Shown here: one piece after another, positions 1-7,603 of the stretch
Numbering within the stretch: the first letter of the stretch is position 1
How the letters are laid out: every line of letters begins with the position of its first letter
DNA from: a virus
DNA length: 41,965 nucleotides
IMG/VR virus record: IMGVR_UViG_3300029955_000060
Span: 1 to 41,965 of that record
Direction: 5' to 3' (one strand)
Made by a program: the position numbers and the translations under genes
Notes under the pieces: model-generated
Told to the model about the DNA's origin: nothing
The model's database searches: none
Seen by the model: only the letters and a program-made list of their open reading frames with translations

Positions 1-413
1 CCAGCAATCGGTGGTACCTCTGCTGCTGCTGGTAACTTTACCGCTCTTGGAATATCTTCAACCCTCACGGTCAGCGGCAGCGGCGCGGTGAACTTGGGCA
101 GCGGGACCATTACCAGTACGGGGAGTGTGGTGATGAACTCAGCAACGGGTGGAAGTCAGGGCGCGGGGACGATCAATGCAACAGGCCTCTACGTGAACGG
201 CAGCTCGGTAAGTTCTTCGTTGGCATCCAACAACACATGGACCGGCACTAACACCTTCAACAACACGGTGAATGGCACGGGCATCACCGCACTCTTTGCC
301 TCCCCTCCAGCAATCGGTGGTACCTCTGCTGCTGCTGGTAACTTTACCGCTCTTGGAATATCTTCAACCCTCACGGTCAGCGGCAGCGGCGCGGTGAACT
401 TGGGCAGCGGGAC
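1..413. repeat. Direct repeat in the fibre gene (1-107 = 307-413, period 306)
   Basis: Bases 1-107 are identical to 307-413; the copies diverge at 108/414. The period of 306 bases equals 102 codons, so the repeat keeps frame and looks like a modular shaft unit. Because the window starts at the edge of this repeat, an assembler may have broken the molecule here and collapsed the number of units. Confidence 0.95.
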
Positions 414-918
414 GACGACGGTGGGAGGTAACTTGGCCGTCACGGGCCACACGACCTTTGAGGGCGTGACATCAACGGGCGCGACCGGAACGGGCAACCT
501 GGTTTATTCGGCGTCCCCCACCTTGACGGGTACGCCTGCGATCGCGGCAGCCACGGCGACCACGGCCGGCACCAACGATACCTCGACCAAGGTCGCCACG
601 ACGGCCTACGTGAGCCCGGCGACCTCGACGCCAACCGAATCGGCCGGCGCGGTTACGTTCGATGGATCTGTGGCCAGGACATTCTCGGTGACGCTAAACG
701 CCAATCTGACCACAGTGACCCTGAGCAACCTGATCGACGGCCAGTCCTACGTGTTCGCGCTGACCAACACGGCCTCGAACTATACAGTGACGTGGGGCAA
801 TTCGATTAAGTGGGTCGGTGGGTCCCAGCCAACGCAGACTATCGGTGCCCACACGGATGTTTGGACGTTGGTCAAGATCGGCACCACGCTCTACGGCAAC
901 GCCGTCCAGAACTTCTAA
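1..918 (+). CDS. Tail-fibre protein, C-terminal part (5' end off the window start)
   Basis: The reading frame is open from base 1 to the TAA at 916-918. It contains motifs familiar from phage fibre shafts: PPAIGGTSAAAGNFTAL (about residues 1-16, repeated about 102 residues later) and SPTLTGTPAIAAAT followed by DTSTKVATTAYV, which resembles the 'ATTaYV' segment common in fibre proteins. The last 90 or so residues form a beta-rich end with VTLSNLIDGQSYVF and VTWGNSIKWVGG. The first codons are not a start: the window's last 62 bases (41904-41965) are identical to 79-140 and in frame, so this is very probably the 3' part of the gene that begins at 40974. Joining them directly gives a protein of about 589 residues, or more if the 306-bp repeat occurs extra times. 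The role is probably host recognition at the tail tip. The GTG at 88 is only the first possible start codon inside an open frame. Confidence 0.85.
   Translation, partial: PAIGGTSAAAGNFTALGISSTLTVSGSGAVNLGSGTITSTGSVVMNSATGGSQGAGTINATGLYVNGSSVSSSLASNNTWTGTNTFNNTVNGTGITALFASPPAIGGTSAAAGNFTALGISSTLTVSGSGAVNLGSGTTTVGGNLAVTGHTTFEGVTSTGATGTGNLVYSASPTLTGTPAIAAATATTAGTNDTSTKVATTAYVSPATSTPTESAGAVTFDGSVARTFSVTLNANLTTVTLSNLIDGQSYVFALTNTASNYTVTWGNSIKWVGGSQPTQTIGAHTDVWTLVKIGTTLYGNAVQNF
79..140. repeat. 62-bp sequence shared with the window end (41904-41965)
   Basis: Bases 79-140 match 41904-41965 exactly and in the same frame, while the preceding bases differ (c78 against g41903). This supports a circular or circularly permuted molecule whose ends were placed inside the fibre gene. 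Because the match starts at 79 rather than at base 1, simple end overlap does not fully explain it; bases 1-78 come from the repeat copy also found at 307-384. Confidence 0.9.
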
Positions 919-921
919 GCC

Positions 922-1764
922 ATGAAGCGTGTTCTGAAGCGACTCCCTAGGTTTGTATCGGCCCTGCTGTTCACCGCGAGCTTTAGCTTCGCGTCGGCGT
1001 TTCCGTACTCGTTCTGGACAAAAACCACCAGCACCCCCACGGTCCACATGCTGCTTGTTGCGGCAGGTGGCGGAGGTGTATATGGCGGCGGTGGTGGGGG
1101 CGGCGTGGATCGGACCTATGATGTTGGCGGGTCAAACTTTTCGGTAGCTTCTGGAATCCCTCTCACAGTCACCATTGGGGGGACGAGCACAGCGGGAGCT
1201 TCTGGGGCCAACTCTGTTTTCTCAAGCGAAACGGCCACGGGTGGAGGCGCAGGGGGAACTGCTAACGGAAGCAGCGGGGGTTCCGGGGGAGGCGGTGGCA
1301 CCATTAGCAGCTCGGGCGGCTCTGGAACGGGCGGCCAAGGATCAAGCGGAGGCAGCGCCAGCGGGTCGGTTGGTTCTTCGGGCGGGGGCGGCGGCGCGAC
1401 GGCGGTTGGCGCTGCCGGTTCGGGCACCGTTGGGGCTGCGGGAGGGGCTGGATACACCTCTGCCATCTCCGGTTCTTCGACGACCTACGGCGGCGGCGGC
1501 GGCGGGATTGGCAGCACCGCTGGTGGCGCAGGAGGGTCAGGGGGGGGAGGGCCTGGTGGAACGGCTGGTGGCACCAGTGGCACGACGAACACGGGCGGCG
1601 GCGGCGGCGGCGGCACAGGTACGACAACGGGGGGTTCGGGCATCTGCATTATTTACTACCCGAACACCTACCGCCTGGCGACCGCCACGGGCACCTACAG
1701 CCAGAGCACTTCGGGCGGAAATTACGTTTTCATTTTCACCGGGTCAGGCACCTTTACGCCGTAA
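922..1764 (+). CDS. Glycine-rich secreted or fibre-tip protein with signal peptide
   Basis: 280 residues. The N-terminus (MKRVLKRLPRFVSALLFTAS...) looks like a Sec signal peptide: a basic start, a hydrophobic stretch and a likely cleavage site after ASA at about residue 26. The segment VHMLLVAAGGGG then opens a long Gly/Ser/Thr-rich region (about residues 42-240). The end, YVFIFTGSGTFTP, closely resembles the closing strand of glycine-rich phage adhesin domains (typically '..f..sGtft'). The gene starts 3 bases after the fibre stop and has no Shine-Dalgarno sequence. Its position suggests a receptor-binding tip or a protein that works with the fibre. A signal peptide on such a protein is odd, because virion parts normally assemble in the cytoplasm. 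Long reverse-strand frames over this region are composition shadows. Confidence 0.8.
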   Translation: MKRVLKRLPRFVSALLFTASFSFASAFPYSFWTKTTSTPTVHMLLVAAGGGGVYGGGGGGGVDRTYDVGGSNFSVASGIPLTVTIGGTSTAGASGANSVFSSETATGGGAGGTANGSSGGSGGGGGTISSSGGSGTGGQGSSGGSASGSVGSSGGGGGATAVGAAGSGTVGAAGGAGYTSAISGSSTTYGGGGGGIGSTAGGAGGSGGGGPGGTAGGTSGTTNTGGGGGGGTGTTTGGSGICIIYYPNTYRLATATGTYSQSTSGGNYVFIFTGSGTFTP

Positions 1765-1884
1765 CCCGGATACCATCCACACGACGACGACCCTCTCGAC
1801 CACGGTGTGCACGATTGTTTGGCTCCAGTAGGCTGACTAACTAACCTTGCAAAAAGCAGGTAAAGACCCCATACCATCTTTCCC
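1765..1884 (+). other. Noncoding gap between fibre and lysis genes
   Basis: 120 bases without a convincing gene. There is no hairpin followed by a T-tract, so no intrinsic terminator is visible. A TTGCAA box about 17 bases upstream of a TACCAT-like box could be a weak promoter for the lysis cassette, but this is speculative. Confidence 0.3.
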
Positions 1885-2121
1885 ATGAGCCCTACACTTA
1901 AGAAGTACCTGCACGCCTTGGAGTTCGCTGCCATGGGGGCGGCAATCCCGGTCGTTAACGACTGGCTTCTGTCCACGCATCCGATGGATGCCAAGACGGT
2001 GCTCCGTGCGGCGATCGGTGCCGCCGTGACGGGTGCCTACACTTTCGCGAGGGCCAACCCCCCGCCGATAGACCCTTCCGTAATCCAACCCATCACCCCG
2101 CCACCTTCCTCAAAACCATGA
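1885..2121 (+). CDS. Holin-like small membrane protein
   Basis: 78 residues with two hydrophobic segments (about 12-29 and 38-56) joined by a short polar turn containing THPMDAK, and a proline-rich tail (PPPIDPSVIQPITPPPSS). Size, two-segment layout and place at the head of a lysis-type cassette fit a class II-like holin, which would form pores in the inner membrane to time lysis. There is no sequence signature that proves this. No Shine-Dalgarno sequence precedes the ATG. The stop overlaps the next start as ATGA, so the two genes are translationally coupled. Confidence 0.6.
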   Translation: MSPTLKKYLHALEFAAMGAAIPVVNDWLLSTHPMDAKTVLRAAIGAAVTGAYTFARANPPPIDPSVIQPITPPPSSKP

Positions 2122-2588
2122 AAAACCTGATCGCAATCGCCATCATCGCCGCCGGCCTAACCGCCTGCAACACCGCCCAGATCCAAGCCTCCGCCGCCTA
2201 CATCGGCGCCGAGGTCGCCACCACGCAGCTCATCACCAAGAACCCGACGCTGATCCCCGTCGCGCAGGCCATCGTCAACGACTGGGCCAAGTTCCAGGGG
2301 GGCAAGCTGACCGCCGCCGATGAGGCCGGTCTCTTGCAGCAGGTCGTTGCCGCCACCAAGGGGCAGGTTACGCCGACCGAGGCCGCGCTCTTGGACGGTG
2401 CCGTGCAGCAGATCCTCGCCAACCAGAACGCCACGGCGCCGACGCCGCTGCAAGGCGCTGCCGGTGCGATTATTCAGACCGTCGTGAACGGCATTGAGCG
2501 CGCCATCGTGGTCGCGCAGACGCCCGCTCCGACCGCCGCCCGCACCCCGAATAGCCCGCTGCCCTATCAGGTGTTTGCCATGCGATGA
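2118..2588 (+). CDS. Predicted lipoprotein of the lysis cassette
   Basis: 156 residues. The N-terminus has a short basic start, a hydrophobic stretch and a lipobox, LTAC, with Cys17 as the probable lipidated residue, so the mature protein should be anchored in a membrane facing the periplasm. The rest is Ala/Thr/Gln-rich and helical, with a Pro/Thr-rich C-terminal part. Coupled by ATGA to the holin-like gene upstream and to the amidase downstream. It could be an outer-membrane spanin-like factor or an exclusion lipoprotein. It is longer than typical Rz1 proteins and not embedded in another gene, so the spanin assignment is only a possibility. Confidence 0.65.
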   Translation: MKNLIAIAIIAAGLTACNTAQIQASAAYIGAEVATTQLITKNPTLIPVAQAIVNDWAKFQGGKLTAADEAGLLQQVVAATKGQVTPTEAALLDGAVQQILANQNATAPTPLQGAAGAIIQTVVNGIERAIVVAQTPAPTAARTPNSPLPYQVFAMR

Positions 2589-3046
2589 GCGTCAAGGTCG
2601 CCCTTTTCTACGGGACAGTCTCGCGCATCTCGGTTGCCATCGAATGGTTCACGCGAAGCAAGTACTGCCACGCGGCCATCATTCAGTCCGACGGCAGCCT
2701 CATTGAGGCGATAGAGGGCGTGGGCGTGCACAGGCTGCCCGCGCTGCCCCCGGGCGATACCTGTGACCTTTTCACGGTTTGCGGGCCTTCCAGCCTATCA
2801 GAAATCTCCGTGGAGCGGTTCCTGGGGGCGCAGCTTGGCCTTCCCTACGCCAATCTGGACATTGTCGGCTTCCTGACGCGGTGCCCGGAGCAGAAGCAGG
2901 CGGGGGCGTGGTTCTGCTCGGAGCTGGTCTATGCGGGGATCCGCGCCGGCGGGGTGGACCTCTTGGCGCGGGTCGAGCCGTTTCAGGTATCTCCGGGGGC
3001 GCTCGCCATGTCGCCGTACTTAAAAATGCTTAGTCCGGGGCCTTGA
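2585..3046 (+). CDS. Permuted NlpC/P60 (YiiX/C92-like) papain-like amidase, possible endolysin
   Basis: 153 residues. A conserved His in YCHAAII (His29) comes before the Cys in WFCSELVYAGI (Cys111). This His-first order is typical of circularly permuted NlpC/P60 hydrolases such as the YiiX/YaeF group. IEAIEGVGVHRLP (about 40-52) matches the 'viea...GV' segment of that family. In this position, after a holin-like gene and a lipoprotein, it is the best candidate for the cell-wall lytic enzyme, probably cutting a peptide or amide bond. It has no signal peptide and no separate cell-wall-binding domain. Other family members act on lipids or ubiquitin-like substrates, so the substrate is uncertain. 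ATGA-coupled to the gene upstream. Confidence 0.7.
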   Translation: MSVKVALFYGTVSRISVAIEWFTRSKYCHAAIIQSDGSLIEAIEGVGVHRLPALPPGDTCDLFTVCGPSSLSEISVERFLGAQLGLPYANLDIVGFLTRCPEQKQAGAWFCSELVYAGIRAGGVDLLARVEPFQVSPGALAMSPYLKMLSPGP

Positions 3047-3070
3047 TTTAACCGAAACAAAAGCCACTCC

Positions 3071-3424
3071 ATGAGCGAAATCGAAGTGGAAGCCGCAAAA
3101 GCAATAGCCGTCGAGGCCGTCCGCACCCACCTGCAGAGCGTCGAAAAGAAGAAATTCGCGCTCTCGATGGGCACGGCCTGCGCGCTCATCGGGGCCATCT
3201 GCTACGGGACATGGATCTGCAACAACACGCTGCACGACCTGCGCGATGGCCAAGACCGCATTGAGCGAAGCCTGTCGTATCGTGTGAGTGTGGGGACGTT
3301 CAACTCGTGGGCGGTCAAGCTGGAACGCCAGAACCGCATGATTGACGGCGGCAAGGGCTTGCAGGTACCCGACCTCGACACGAAGCAACAGGCGGGAGCC
3401 GCAACTGCGCCAGAACAGAACTAG
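3071..3424 (+). CDS. Small membrane protein of the lysis region
   Basis: 117 residues. A charged helical N-terminus (about 1-29) leads to one transmembrane segment (about 30-50, FALSMGTACALIGAICYGTW) and then a charged helical region (about 53-90) and a Gln/Ala-rich tail. This is a single-pass layout like an inner-membrane spanin or an antiholin, but no family was recognised. The gene starts 24 bases after the amidase stop without a Shine-Dalgarno sequence. Its TAG stop (3422-3424) interlocks with the TAG of the reverse-strand gene at 3421 inside the palindrome CTAG, so two convergent operons meet here without spacing. Confidence 0.6.
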   Translation: MSEIEVEAAKAIAVEAVRTHLQSVEKKKFALSMGTACALIGAICYGTWICNNTLHDLRDGQDRIERSLSYRVSVGTFNSWAVKLERQNRMIDGGKGLQVPDLDTKQQAGAATAPEQN

Positions 3425-3588
3425 GCGCGAATCCAGCTCCGAAAATATCCTATCTTGGTCAGCACGCCGCGTTTGGCGTCGAAGCCTAGAACCGTCCAAA
3501 TCGCGTTTCCAACCCTGGCCTCCTTCTTTAGCTTCGGGACGGCATCCCAGCAGAGCCTTATCTCGGTGCCGCGCTTCGGGGCAGTCAT
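3421..3588 (-). CDS. Small basic protein, 55 residues, end of early operon
   Basis: Starts MTAPKRGTEIRLCWDAVPKL and ends FRSWIRA, then TAG. Its ATG overlaps the stop of the upstream 40-residue gene as ATGA. The protein is Lys/Arg-rich with a possible beta-rich core (AIWTVLGFDAKRGVLTKIGY). No family was recognised. The coupling and the uninterrupted frame up to the convergent stop make it likely to be real. Confidence 0.6.
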   Translation of the reverse strand: MTAPKRGTEIRLCWDAVPKLKKEARVGNAIWTVLGFDAKRGVLTKIGYFRSWIRA

Positions 3589-3707
3589 AAAGACCCTCCA
3601 CGTCTAAACAGCTTGCTCGTCTCGTCGGCAACACAGAGTGCGCCGAGGGCCAGCGTGAAGATGACGGCGACGAATATCGTGACGGTCCAGCGTAATGCGT
3701 CCTTCAT
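3585..3707 (-). CDS. Single-pass membrane microprotein, 40 residues
   Basis: Translates as MKDALRWTVTIFVAVIFTLA and continues to a short charged tail (DETSKLFRRGGSL). A hydrophobic helix covers about residues 8-27. ATGA overlaps on both sides couple it to its neighbours. Function unknown; single-pass microproteins at the end of an early phage operon could act in host takeover, superinfection exclusion or lysis timing, but nothing in the sequence decides this. Confidence 0.55.
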   Translation of the reverse strand: MKDALRWTVTIFVAVIFTLALGALCVADETSKLFRRGGSL

Positions 3708-3811
3708 AGCTTCTTAATCAGGTCGATTGTTGCTCTTGATCCGCATTTCCAGCCTGCCGCAAAACTGAGCGAGGCGCAGAGGAACGCGGCGGTTATGGTT
3801 AGGATGGGCAT
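3704..3811 (-). CDS. Single-pass membrane microprotein, 35 residues
   Basis: Translates as MPILTITAAFLCASLSFAAG followed by a basic end (WKCGSRATIDLIKKL). The first 20 residues form one hydrophobic helix or an uncleaved signal anchor. The stop overlaps the next ATG (ATGA). Just upstream, even shorter chained frames exist: an 11-codon frame (3799-3834) and a 7-codon frame (3831-3854). They may only serve to carry ribosomes along the mRNA. Confidence 0.5.
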   Translation of the reverse strand: MPILTITAAFLCASLSFAAGWKCGSRATIDLIKKL

Positions 3812-3850
3812 GGGGCGGTTGGCGTGAAGTTCATCCATTCGTGGAACCCG

Positions 3851-3925
3851 TCATCCCAAAGGACGCTTGGCTGAAAGCCGAACCGTGGGGATGTCACCGT
3901 ATCCGATGGCTGTGGGAGTGCTCAT
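3851..3925 (-). CDS. Possible 24-residue peptide
   Basis: Begins with ATG 3 bases after the stop of the 92-residue gene and reads MSTPTAIGYGDIPTVRLSAK to a TGA that overlaps another ATG. It fits the chain of coupled frames but is too short for any independent evidence. Confidence 0.3.
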   Translation of the reverse strand: MSTPTAIGYGDIPTVRLSAKRPLG

Positions 3926-3928
3926 AAG

Positions 3929-4207
3929 TTATTGCCCCCTTTCGCCGCTAACGGCGGGCGGGGTGGGCTTGATGATCCTGCCCTCGTCGTCACGCTCAAT
4001 GCCGACTTGGTTCTCAAAGCGGGTGATTAGCTCGTCTAGAAGCTGCTCCTCCCACGAGCCGAGATTGTGCGCCCTTCCCCAGACCTTATCCACGACCTGC
4101 TCGACCAACTCGATGTCGGACAGCTTCTTTGAACGCTCGTTGATTTCGAGGAAGCGGAGAACAACCACAGCCATCTTCTGCTTTTCCTGCTCGGTGTACT
4201 CTTTCAT
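3929..4207 (-). CDS. Hypothetical helical protein, 92 residues
   Basis: MKEYTEQEKQKMAVVVLRFL starts a charged, mostly helical protein ending in a proline-rich tail (IIKPTPPAVSGERGQ). No motif was recognised. ATGA-coupled to the upstream 229-residue gene and placed downstream of the recombination genes, so it belongs to the early operon. Confidence 0.65.
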   Translation of the reverse strand: MKEYTEQEKQKMAVVVLRFLEINERSKKLSDIELVEQVVDKVWGRAHNLGSWEEQLLDELITRFENQVGIERDDEGRIIKPTPPAVSGERGQ

Positions 4208-4893
4208 TTGGCAGACCCTCCAGCCGGCGCGGGCGCGAGCTTGGCCTTCGCTAACGCCTTCTTGAACGATTCCACGTCGGGTTCCGGGATGTCCTTCGTG
4301 TTGGCAACCATGTCATGCCAGTTGAACGGGTCGGGCCAGATATAGAAATCCTCTGTCGATGAGGAAGCCTGCGCTGCGTGAATGTAGAACTTGAACCCGC
4401 CGTCCGACATCTTCTGGGCACGGATATGATAATCTATGACCCCGTTGTTATTTGAATCTTCTAGGTAACGCCAAAGGGTAGGGTTCTTGGGTTCTGGAAT
4501 CTCCACAAGCCGCATTTCATGCAGATTCTTCCAAAACCGTGCGTCCCCCACCGCCTCCTCGCAGGCGCGACGGCTGGCCAAGAGGGCGTCATTAGCTGCA
4601 TCATATACCGATTTGGAAACACTCGTCTCAAACGTCTTTCGGTATAGCTTAACGTCCTCCAATGCCTCGGCCACCTCGTTGCTCTGGCACCACTTCTCAA
4701 ATATCTTCAACCGCGCAATCTCCGCGTCCTTCGCCGCAGTCTCGCGCTCAACGGCGGCGCGGGTGTGGGCGGCGATGGCGGCGGCAACCTTGGCTGTGTG
4801 ATAGGGTTCAGCGTCAGCCAAGAAGCCAACATCGGAGCAAATGCGTGCGGCCAACTCGCGGTCCTGCGCGTCGGCGTCGGGGGTGGTGCTCAT
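4204..4893 (-). CDS. Hypothetical early protein with coiled-coil N-terminal half
   Basis: 229 residues. Residues about 30-110 are Ala/Glu/Lys-rich and probably helical (ERETAAKDAEIARLKIFEKW). The C-terminal half is mixed and acidic with aromatic residues (FYIWPDPFNWHDM). Not recognised. ATGA overlaps link it to the YqaJ-like exonuclease upstream and to the 92-residue gene downstream. Confidence 0.65.
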   Translation of the reverse strand: MSTTPDADAQDRELAARICSDVGFLADAEPYHTAKVAAAIAAHTRAAVERETAAKDAEIARLKIFEKWCQSNEVAEALEDVKLYRKTFETSVSKSVYDAANDALLASRRACEEAVGDARFWKNLHEMRLVEIPEPKNPTLWRYLEDSNNNGVIDYHIRAQKMSDGGFKFYIHAAQASSSTEDFYIWPDPFNWHDMVANTKDIPEPDVESFKKALAKAKLAPAPAGGSAK

Positions 4894-5504
4894 GATTCAA
4901 GTTCTCCTATGGCCTTTAGCGCGGCGTCGTAGCGCGACAGGAACGCGGCCAGCGCCTCCTGTAGCTTCGCCTGGATTGATTCATCGCGGTCCACGCGGAT
5001 AACGAGCGCGGGCAGGCGCAGGTTGTAGGCGACGAAGGTCCACGCGGGGGCGCCGGTTACGAGCATGGAGAAATGCACCTGCGCCAGATAGTCCTCTGGC
5101 ACGCGACCGTCCAGAAGGTAGCGGATTTGGTTCGGGTCCTGCGGGCACTTGATCTCAAGGCCCGTGCCGTCGTCCAGAAGGCCGTCAGGCGAACAGCCGG
5201 CGCGCCCGTCGTCCGTAGTCACGAAGCCCACGCGCCGCACCTTGCGCGAATGCGTGAACTCGAACCACGGAATTGCGATCGTCTCAAGGATCTTGCCCTG
5301 ATCCATGCCGAACGTGTTGAGCTGGTCCGGAGAGTAGCCGACGAGCTTCTCGGCCACTTTGCGGCACAGATATGTCTCCACGCCGTCACCCTTGCGCACG
5401 GCCCACTTGGGCGTAATCAGGGCGTCAACCTCGCTGGCCGTGACTACGCCGAGGCGAGCCGCGTACCACGGCTGGGACCCCTGTTCGCACGCGATGATTT
5501 TCAC
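4890..5504 (-). CDS. YqaJ-type (lambda exonuclease-like) recombination nuclease
   Basis: 204 residues. QGSQPWYAARLGVVTASE near the N-terminus matches the opening motif of YqaJ/lambda-exonuclease-like enzymes. The metal-binding core is visible as GCSPDGLL (Asp107) and LEIKCP (Glu117, Lys119), with a possible upstream Glu in GKILE (Glu74). Such enzymes resect double-stranded ends 5' to 3' to make single strands for an annealing protein. The partner is encoded immediately upstream (ERF-like, ATGA overlap), giving a complete single-strand-annealing recombination pair. Likely uses are repair, concatemer formation or genome circularisation. Confidence 0.85.
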   Translation of the reverse strand: MKIIACEQGSQPWYAARLGVVTASEVDALITPKWAVRKGDGVETYLCRKVAEKLVGYSPDQLNTFGMDQGKILETIAIPWFEFTHSRKVRRVGFVTTDDGRAGCSPDGLLDDGTGLEIKCPQDPNQIRYLLDGRVPEDYLAQVHFSMLVTGAPAWTFVAYNLRLPALVIRVDRDESIQAKLQEALAAFLSRYDAALKAIGELES

Positions 5505-6256
5505 CGGCCACCCCGCTTCTTCTGTAGGGCCTTGAACAGCCCCTCGTAGCGTGCGCTCCCGATCTCCTCGAACTTGGACGCCCCTGCGTACTTGAGGAAC
5601 GCGGGCACGTCGGCCTTAACCTCTTCGGCAAGCTCCCTGAGTGTCTGGGCTTGCTCAAAGGTTATGGGCTCGCCCTCGAGCCGTGCATCGTTCGCGTCCA
5701 TGGCCGACATGCGCGACTTTAGCCCGAACATCTTCATGTTCAGGTGCCGCCACGCGGTTGTCGCAGCGCCCGAGTCCGCAGCGGTCGCATCCTTCATGGC
5801 GTTTGTCGCCCCTGCGCGTACCGTGAACTCGCGCACCTCCTGGTGCCCCTCCTCGTGGATGAGGGTCATTTCCACGGTGACGCGGCCCTCCGCCTCGCGC
5901 TGGCCGAAAAGCGTCGTGAACCCGTAGGCCATCAGGTGAGGCTCCAGCTTCTTGGAAATCTCCTCCTCGGAGCAGTAGCGGTAGGCCACGCCGCCGCTGC
6001 GGTCCTTCGCTTCCTTGTCCACGTAAATTTCCGGCATGTTCTTGCGAAGCTGGAAAAGCGACTTAGCGAACAATGCCTTGGCGTCTATTGCGCGCTGCTC
6101 GCGGATCATCTGCATCAGATCCTTGGCGACGCCGACCCGCTCCGGGGTTAGGTCGGGCGACTGGAGTACGCGCTCAAGAAGCATGATTGGCGAGGGAGTC
6201 GGCTGCGCGGCCACAAGGCGCGCCTCGTTGTCGAGGGGGAGTTCGTCGGCTTTCAT
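5501..6256 (-). CDS. ERF-family single-strand DNA annealing protein
   Basis: 251 residues from the ATG at 6256, which overlaps the upstream stop as ATGA; a longer frame exists but starts inside the previous gene. The segment YRYCSEEEISKKLEPHLMAY (about 92-111) and SGAATTAWRHLNMKMFGL resemble the ERF core of P22 Erf-like proteins, where the second stretch is usually 'GsYarRYal...lGi'. The protein would coat and anneal single-stranded DNA made by the downstream YqaJ-like nuclease. The C-terminal region (about 205-251) is the expected variable tail. Confidence 0.75.
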   Translation of the reverse strand: MKADELPLDNEARLVAAQPTPSPIMLLERVLQSPDLTPERVGVAKDLMQMIREQRAIDAKALFAKSLFQLRKNMPEIYVDKEAKDRSGGVAYRYCSEEEISKKLEPHLMAYGFTTLFGQREAEGRVTVEMTLIHEEGHQEVREFTVRAGATNAMKDATAADSGAATTAWRHLNMKMFGLKSRMSAMDANDARLEGEPITFEQAQTLRELAEEVKADVPAFLKYAGASKFEEIGSARYEGLFKALQKKRGGR

Positions 6257-7404
6257 AGTGCAGCCACCTTCTTTTCGAGCCACGCGATGAACGACTCTGC
6301 CTGACGCTCGATCTCGCCTTGCAGGGTGTCGTTCTTGAGTTTCGGAATGGTGTGGCGGATCGTGGCCGCGTAGTTATTGACCTTCTCGGCATCTCCTGCG
6401 CTCTCGGCCTTGCGCTTGGCTAGTGCCTCGGCTGCCGCCTTCTTTGCCTCGGCGTCACGCTGGGCCTTCAACTCGGCCTCGACCTTCTCGCGGGCCGCAC
6501 GTTCCTTGGCTGCCTGCGCGTCCGCTGCCGCCTTCTCGGCTCTTGCCTTGGCCTCTATTGCCTCGCGCTCCGCCTTGGCCTTCGCCTCCACGGCAGCGCG
6601 TTCCATCGCGGCTTTGGCTGCGGCTGCCTTCGCTTCGGCGTCAGCCTTGGCCTTTGCCTCTGCGGCGAGCCTTGCGGCCTCCGCCCGTTCTGCCGCCAGC
6701 TTCGCTTCCGCTGCCTCGCGCTCCGCCTTGGCCGCAGCCTCTAGGGCAAGAGCCTCCTGACGCAGCTTATCGTTCTCGGCCTTGATGCGGGCTTCCTCAG
6801 CTATGCGGGCCTTCTCCGCCGCGATCCGGTCGGCTTCGGCCTTTGCCGCTGCGGCTTCCGACTGCTCTTTGGCGGTCTTGACCCCGACAAGCAAAGCCTG
6901 GAATGCGGGCTCGGCCATGTCGCGCACAGCGTAGAGAGCCACGTCCTGAACGTAGGGGGAGAGCGCGGCCTTCCTGCCGGCCTCTATCCCGTCCTTGCGC
7001 GCAACCTCGGCGCGCTCCGCCGTGTCCTCGGCGTCCTGAAGCGCCTTTTCGACCGGGGCTAGGTCCGCCTCAAGGATGTTGTAGAATCCGTCCACCGCCT
7101 TTCCGTAGGCGAGCGCTGTTGCCTTCTGCGCCTTGCGCACCTTGTCGCCCTCGATGCGAACCTTGCGGATAGCGAGGCGGCAGGCGCGGGCCTTCCTGAT
7201 TTCCGAGACGCACGTTGCGTCCTTGACGGACTCGGCCACGCCCACCGCGTCAGCGAGAACCTGGCGGGACTCGACGAACACGGGGCGGAACGCTGCGACA
7301 AGCGGCGTTGTTGAAGTCTGCTCAAGGCCGGTCTTTCCAGCATAGGCGACGAGCTGGGCCTCGACGGGCTCAACGATTTCTAGTGTCTGTGTTTCAGTTG
7401 TCAT
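6253..7404 (-). CDS. Coiled-coil protein upstream of recombination genes
   Basis: 383 residues from the ATG at 7404. A further-upstream start would overlap the previous gene extensively and add an unrelated basic stretch. Residues about 1-180 form a globular or helical domain; about 180-345 is a long Ala/Lys/Glu/Arg coiled coil; the last 40 residues (NNYAATIRHTIPKLKNDTLQ) look globular again. Proteins with this layout often lie beside ERF/RecT-type genes in phages and are of unknown function. The overlap with the downstream erf-like gene is ATGA and with the upstream gene 11 bases. The Ala-rich plus-strand frame over this region is a shadow. Confidence 0.7.
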   Translation of the reverse strand: MTTETQTLEIVEPVEAQLVAYAGKTGLEQTSTTPLVAAFRPVFVESRQVLADAVGVAESVKDATCVSEIRKARACRLAIRKVRIEGDKVRKAQKATALAYGKAVDGFYNILEADLAPVEKALQDAEDTAERAEVARKDGIEAGRKAALSPYVQDVALYAVRDMAEPAFQALLVGVKTAKEQSEAAAAKAEADRIAAEKARIAEEARIKAENDKLRQEALALEAAAKAEREAAEAKLAAERAEAARLAAEAKAKADAEAKAAAAKAAMERAAVEAKAKAEREAIEAKARAEKAAADAQAAKERAAREKVEAELKAQRDAEAKKAAAEALAKRKAESAGDAEKVNNYAATIRHTIPKLKNDTLQGEIERQAESFIAWLEKKVAAL

Positions 7405-7603
7405 GTTGGGGGATTGAAAACTTTCCGTAAATGCGCCGGAACCGTCCGTGCGAGTCTCGCTCGTTGTACCGCTTCGGCTGCCAAGAGGCGATGATGCGAT
7501 CCGCCGCGGCCATATCCGCCTTCCGCCGCTTCGCACGCTGCCAGAGCCAGTCCGCGAGGCAGGCCAGTGCGAAGGCGAGGAGCGTGAGGCCGAGGGAGAT
7601 CAT
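7394..7603 (-). CDS. Small membrane protein, 69 residues
   Basis: The start at 7603 is chosen because it overlaps the upstream TGA as ATGA; an earlier in-frame ATG at 7642 would lie well inside the previous gene. MISLGLTLLAFALACLADWL is a transmembrane or signal-anchor helix, followed by a basic cytoplasmic-type tail (WQRAKRRKADMAAADRII). Not recognised. Confidence 0.6.
   Translation of the reverse strand: MISLGLTLLAFALACLADWLWQRAKRRKADMAAADRIIASWQPKRYNERDSHGRFRRIYGKFSIPQHDN

Noticed and set aside
1304-1627. Arg-rich minus-strand frame in the glycine-rich gene
   Set aside because: It is the reverse reading of Gly/Ser codons and begins and ends without any gene context.
6377-6785. Ala/Ser-rich plus-strand frames over the coiled-coil gene
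   Set aside because: They arise from the repetitive Ala/Lys/Glu codons of the minus-strand gene, which is coupled to its neighbours.
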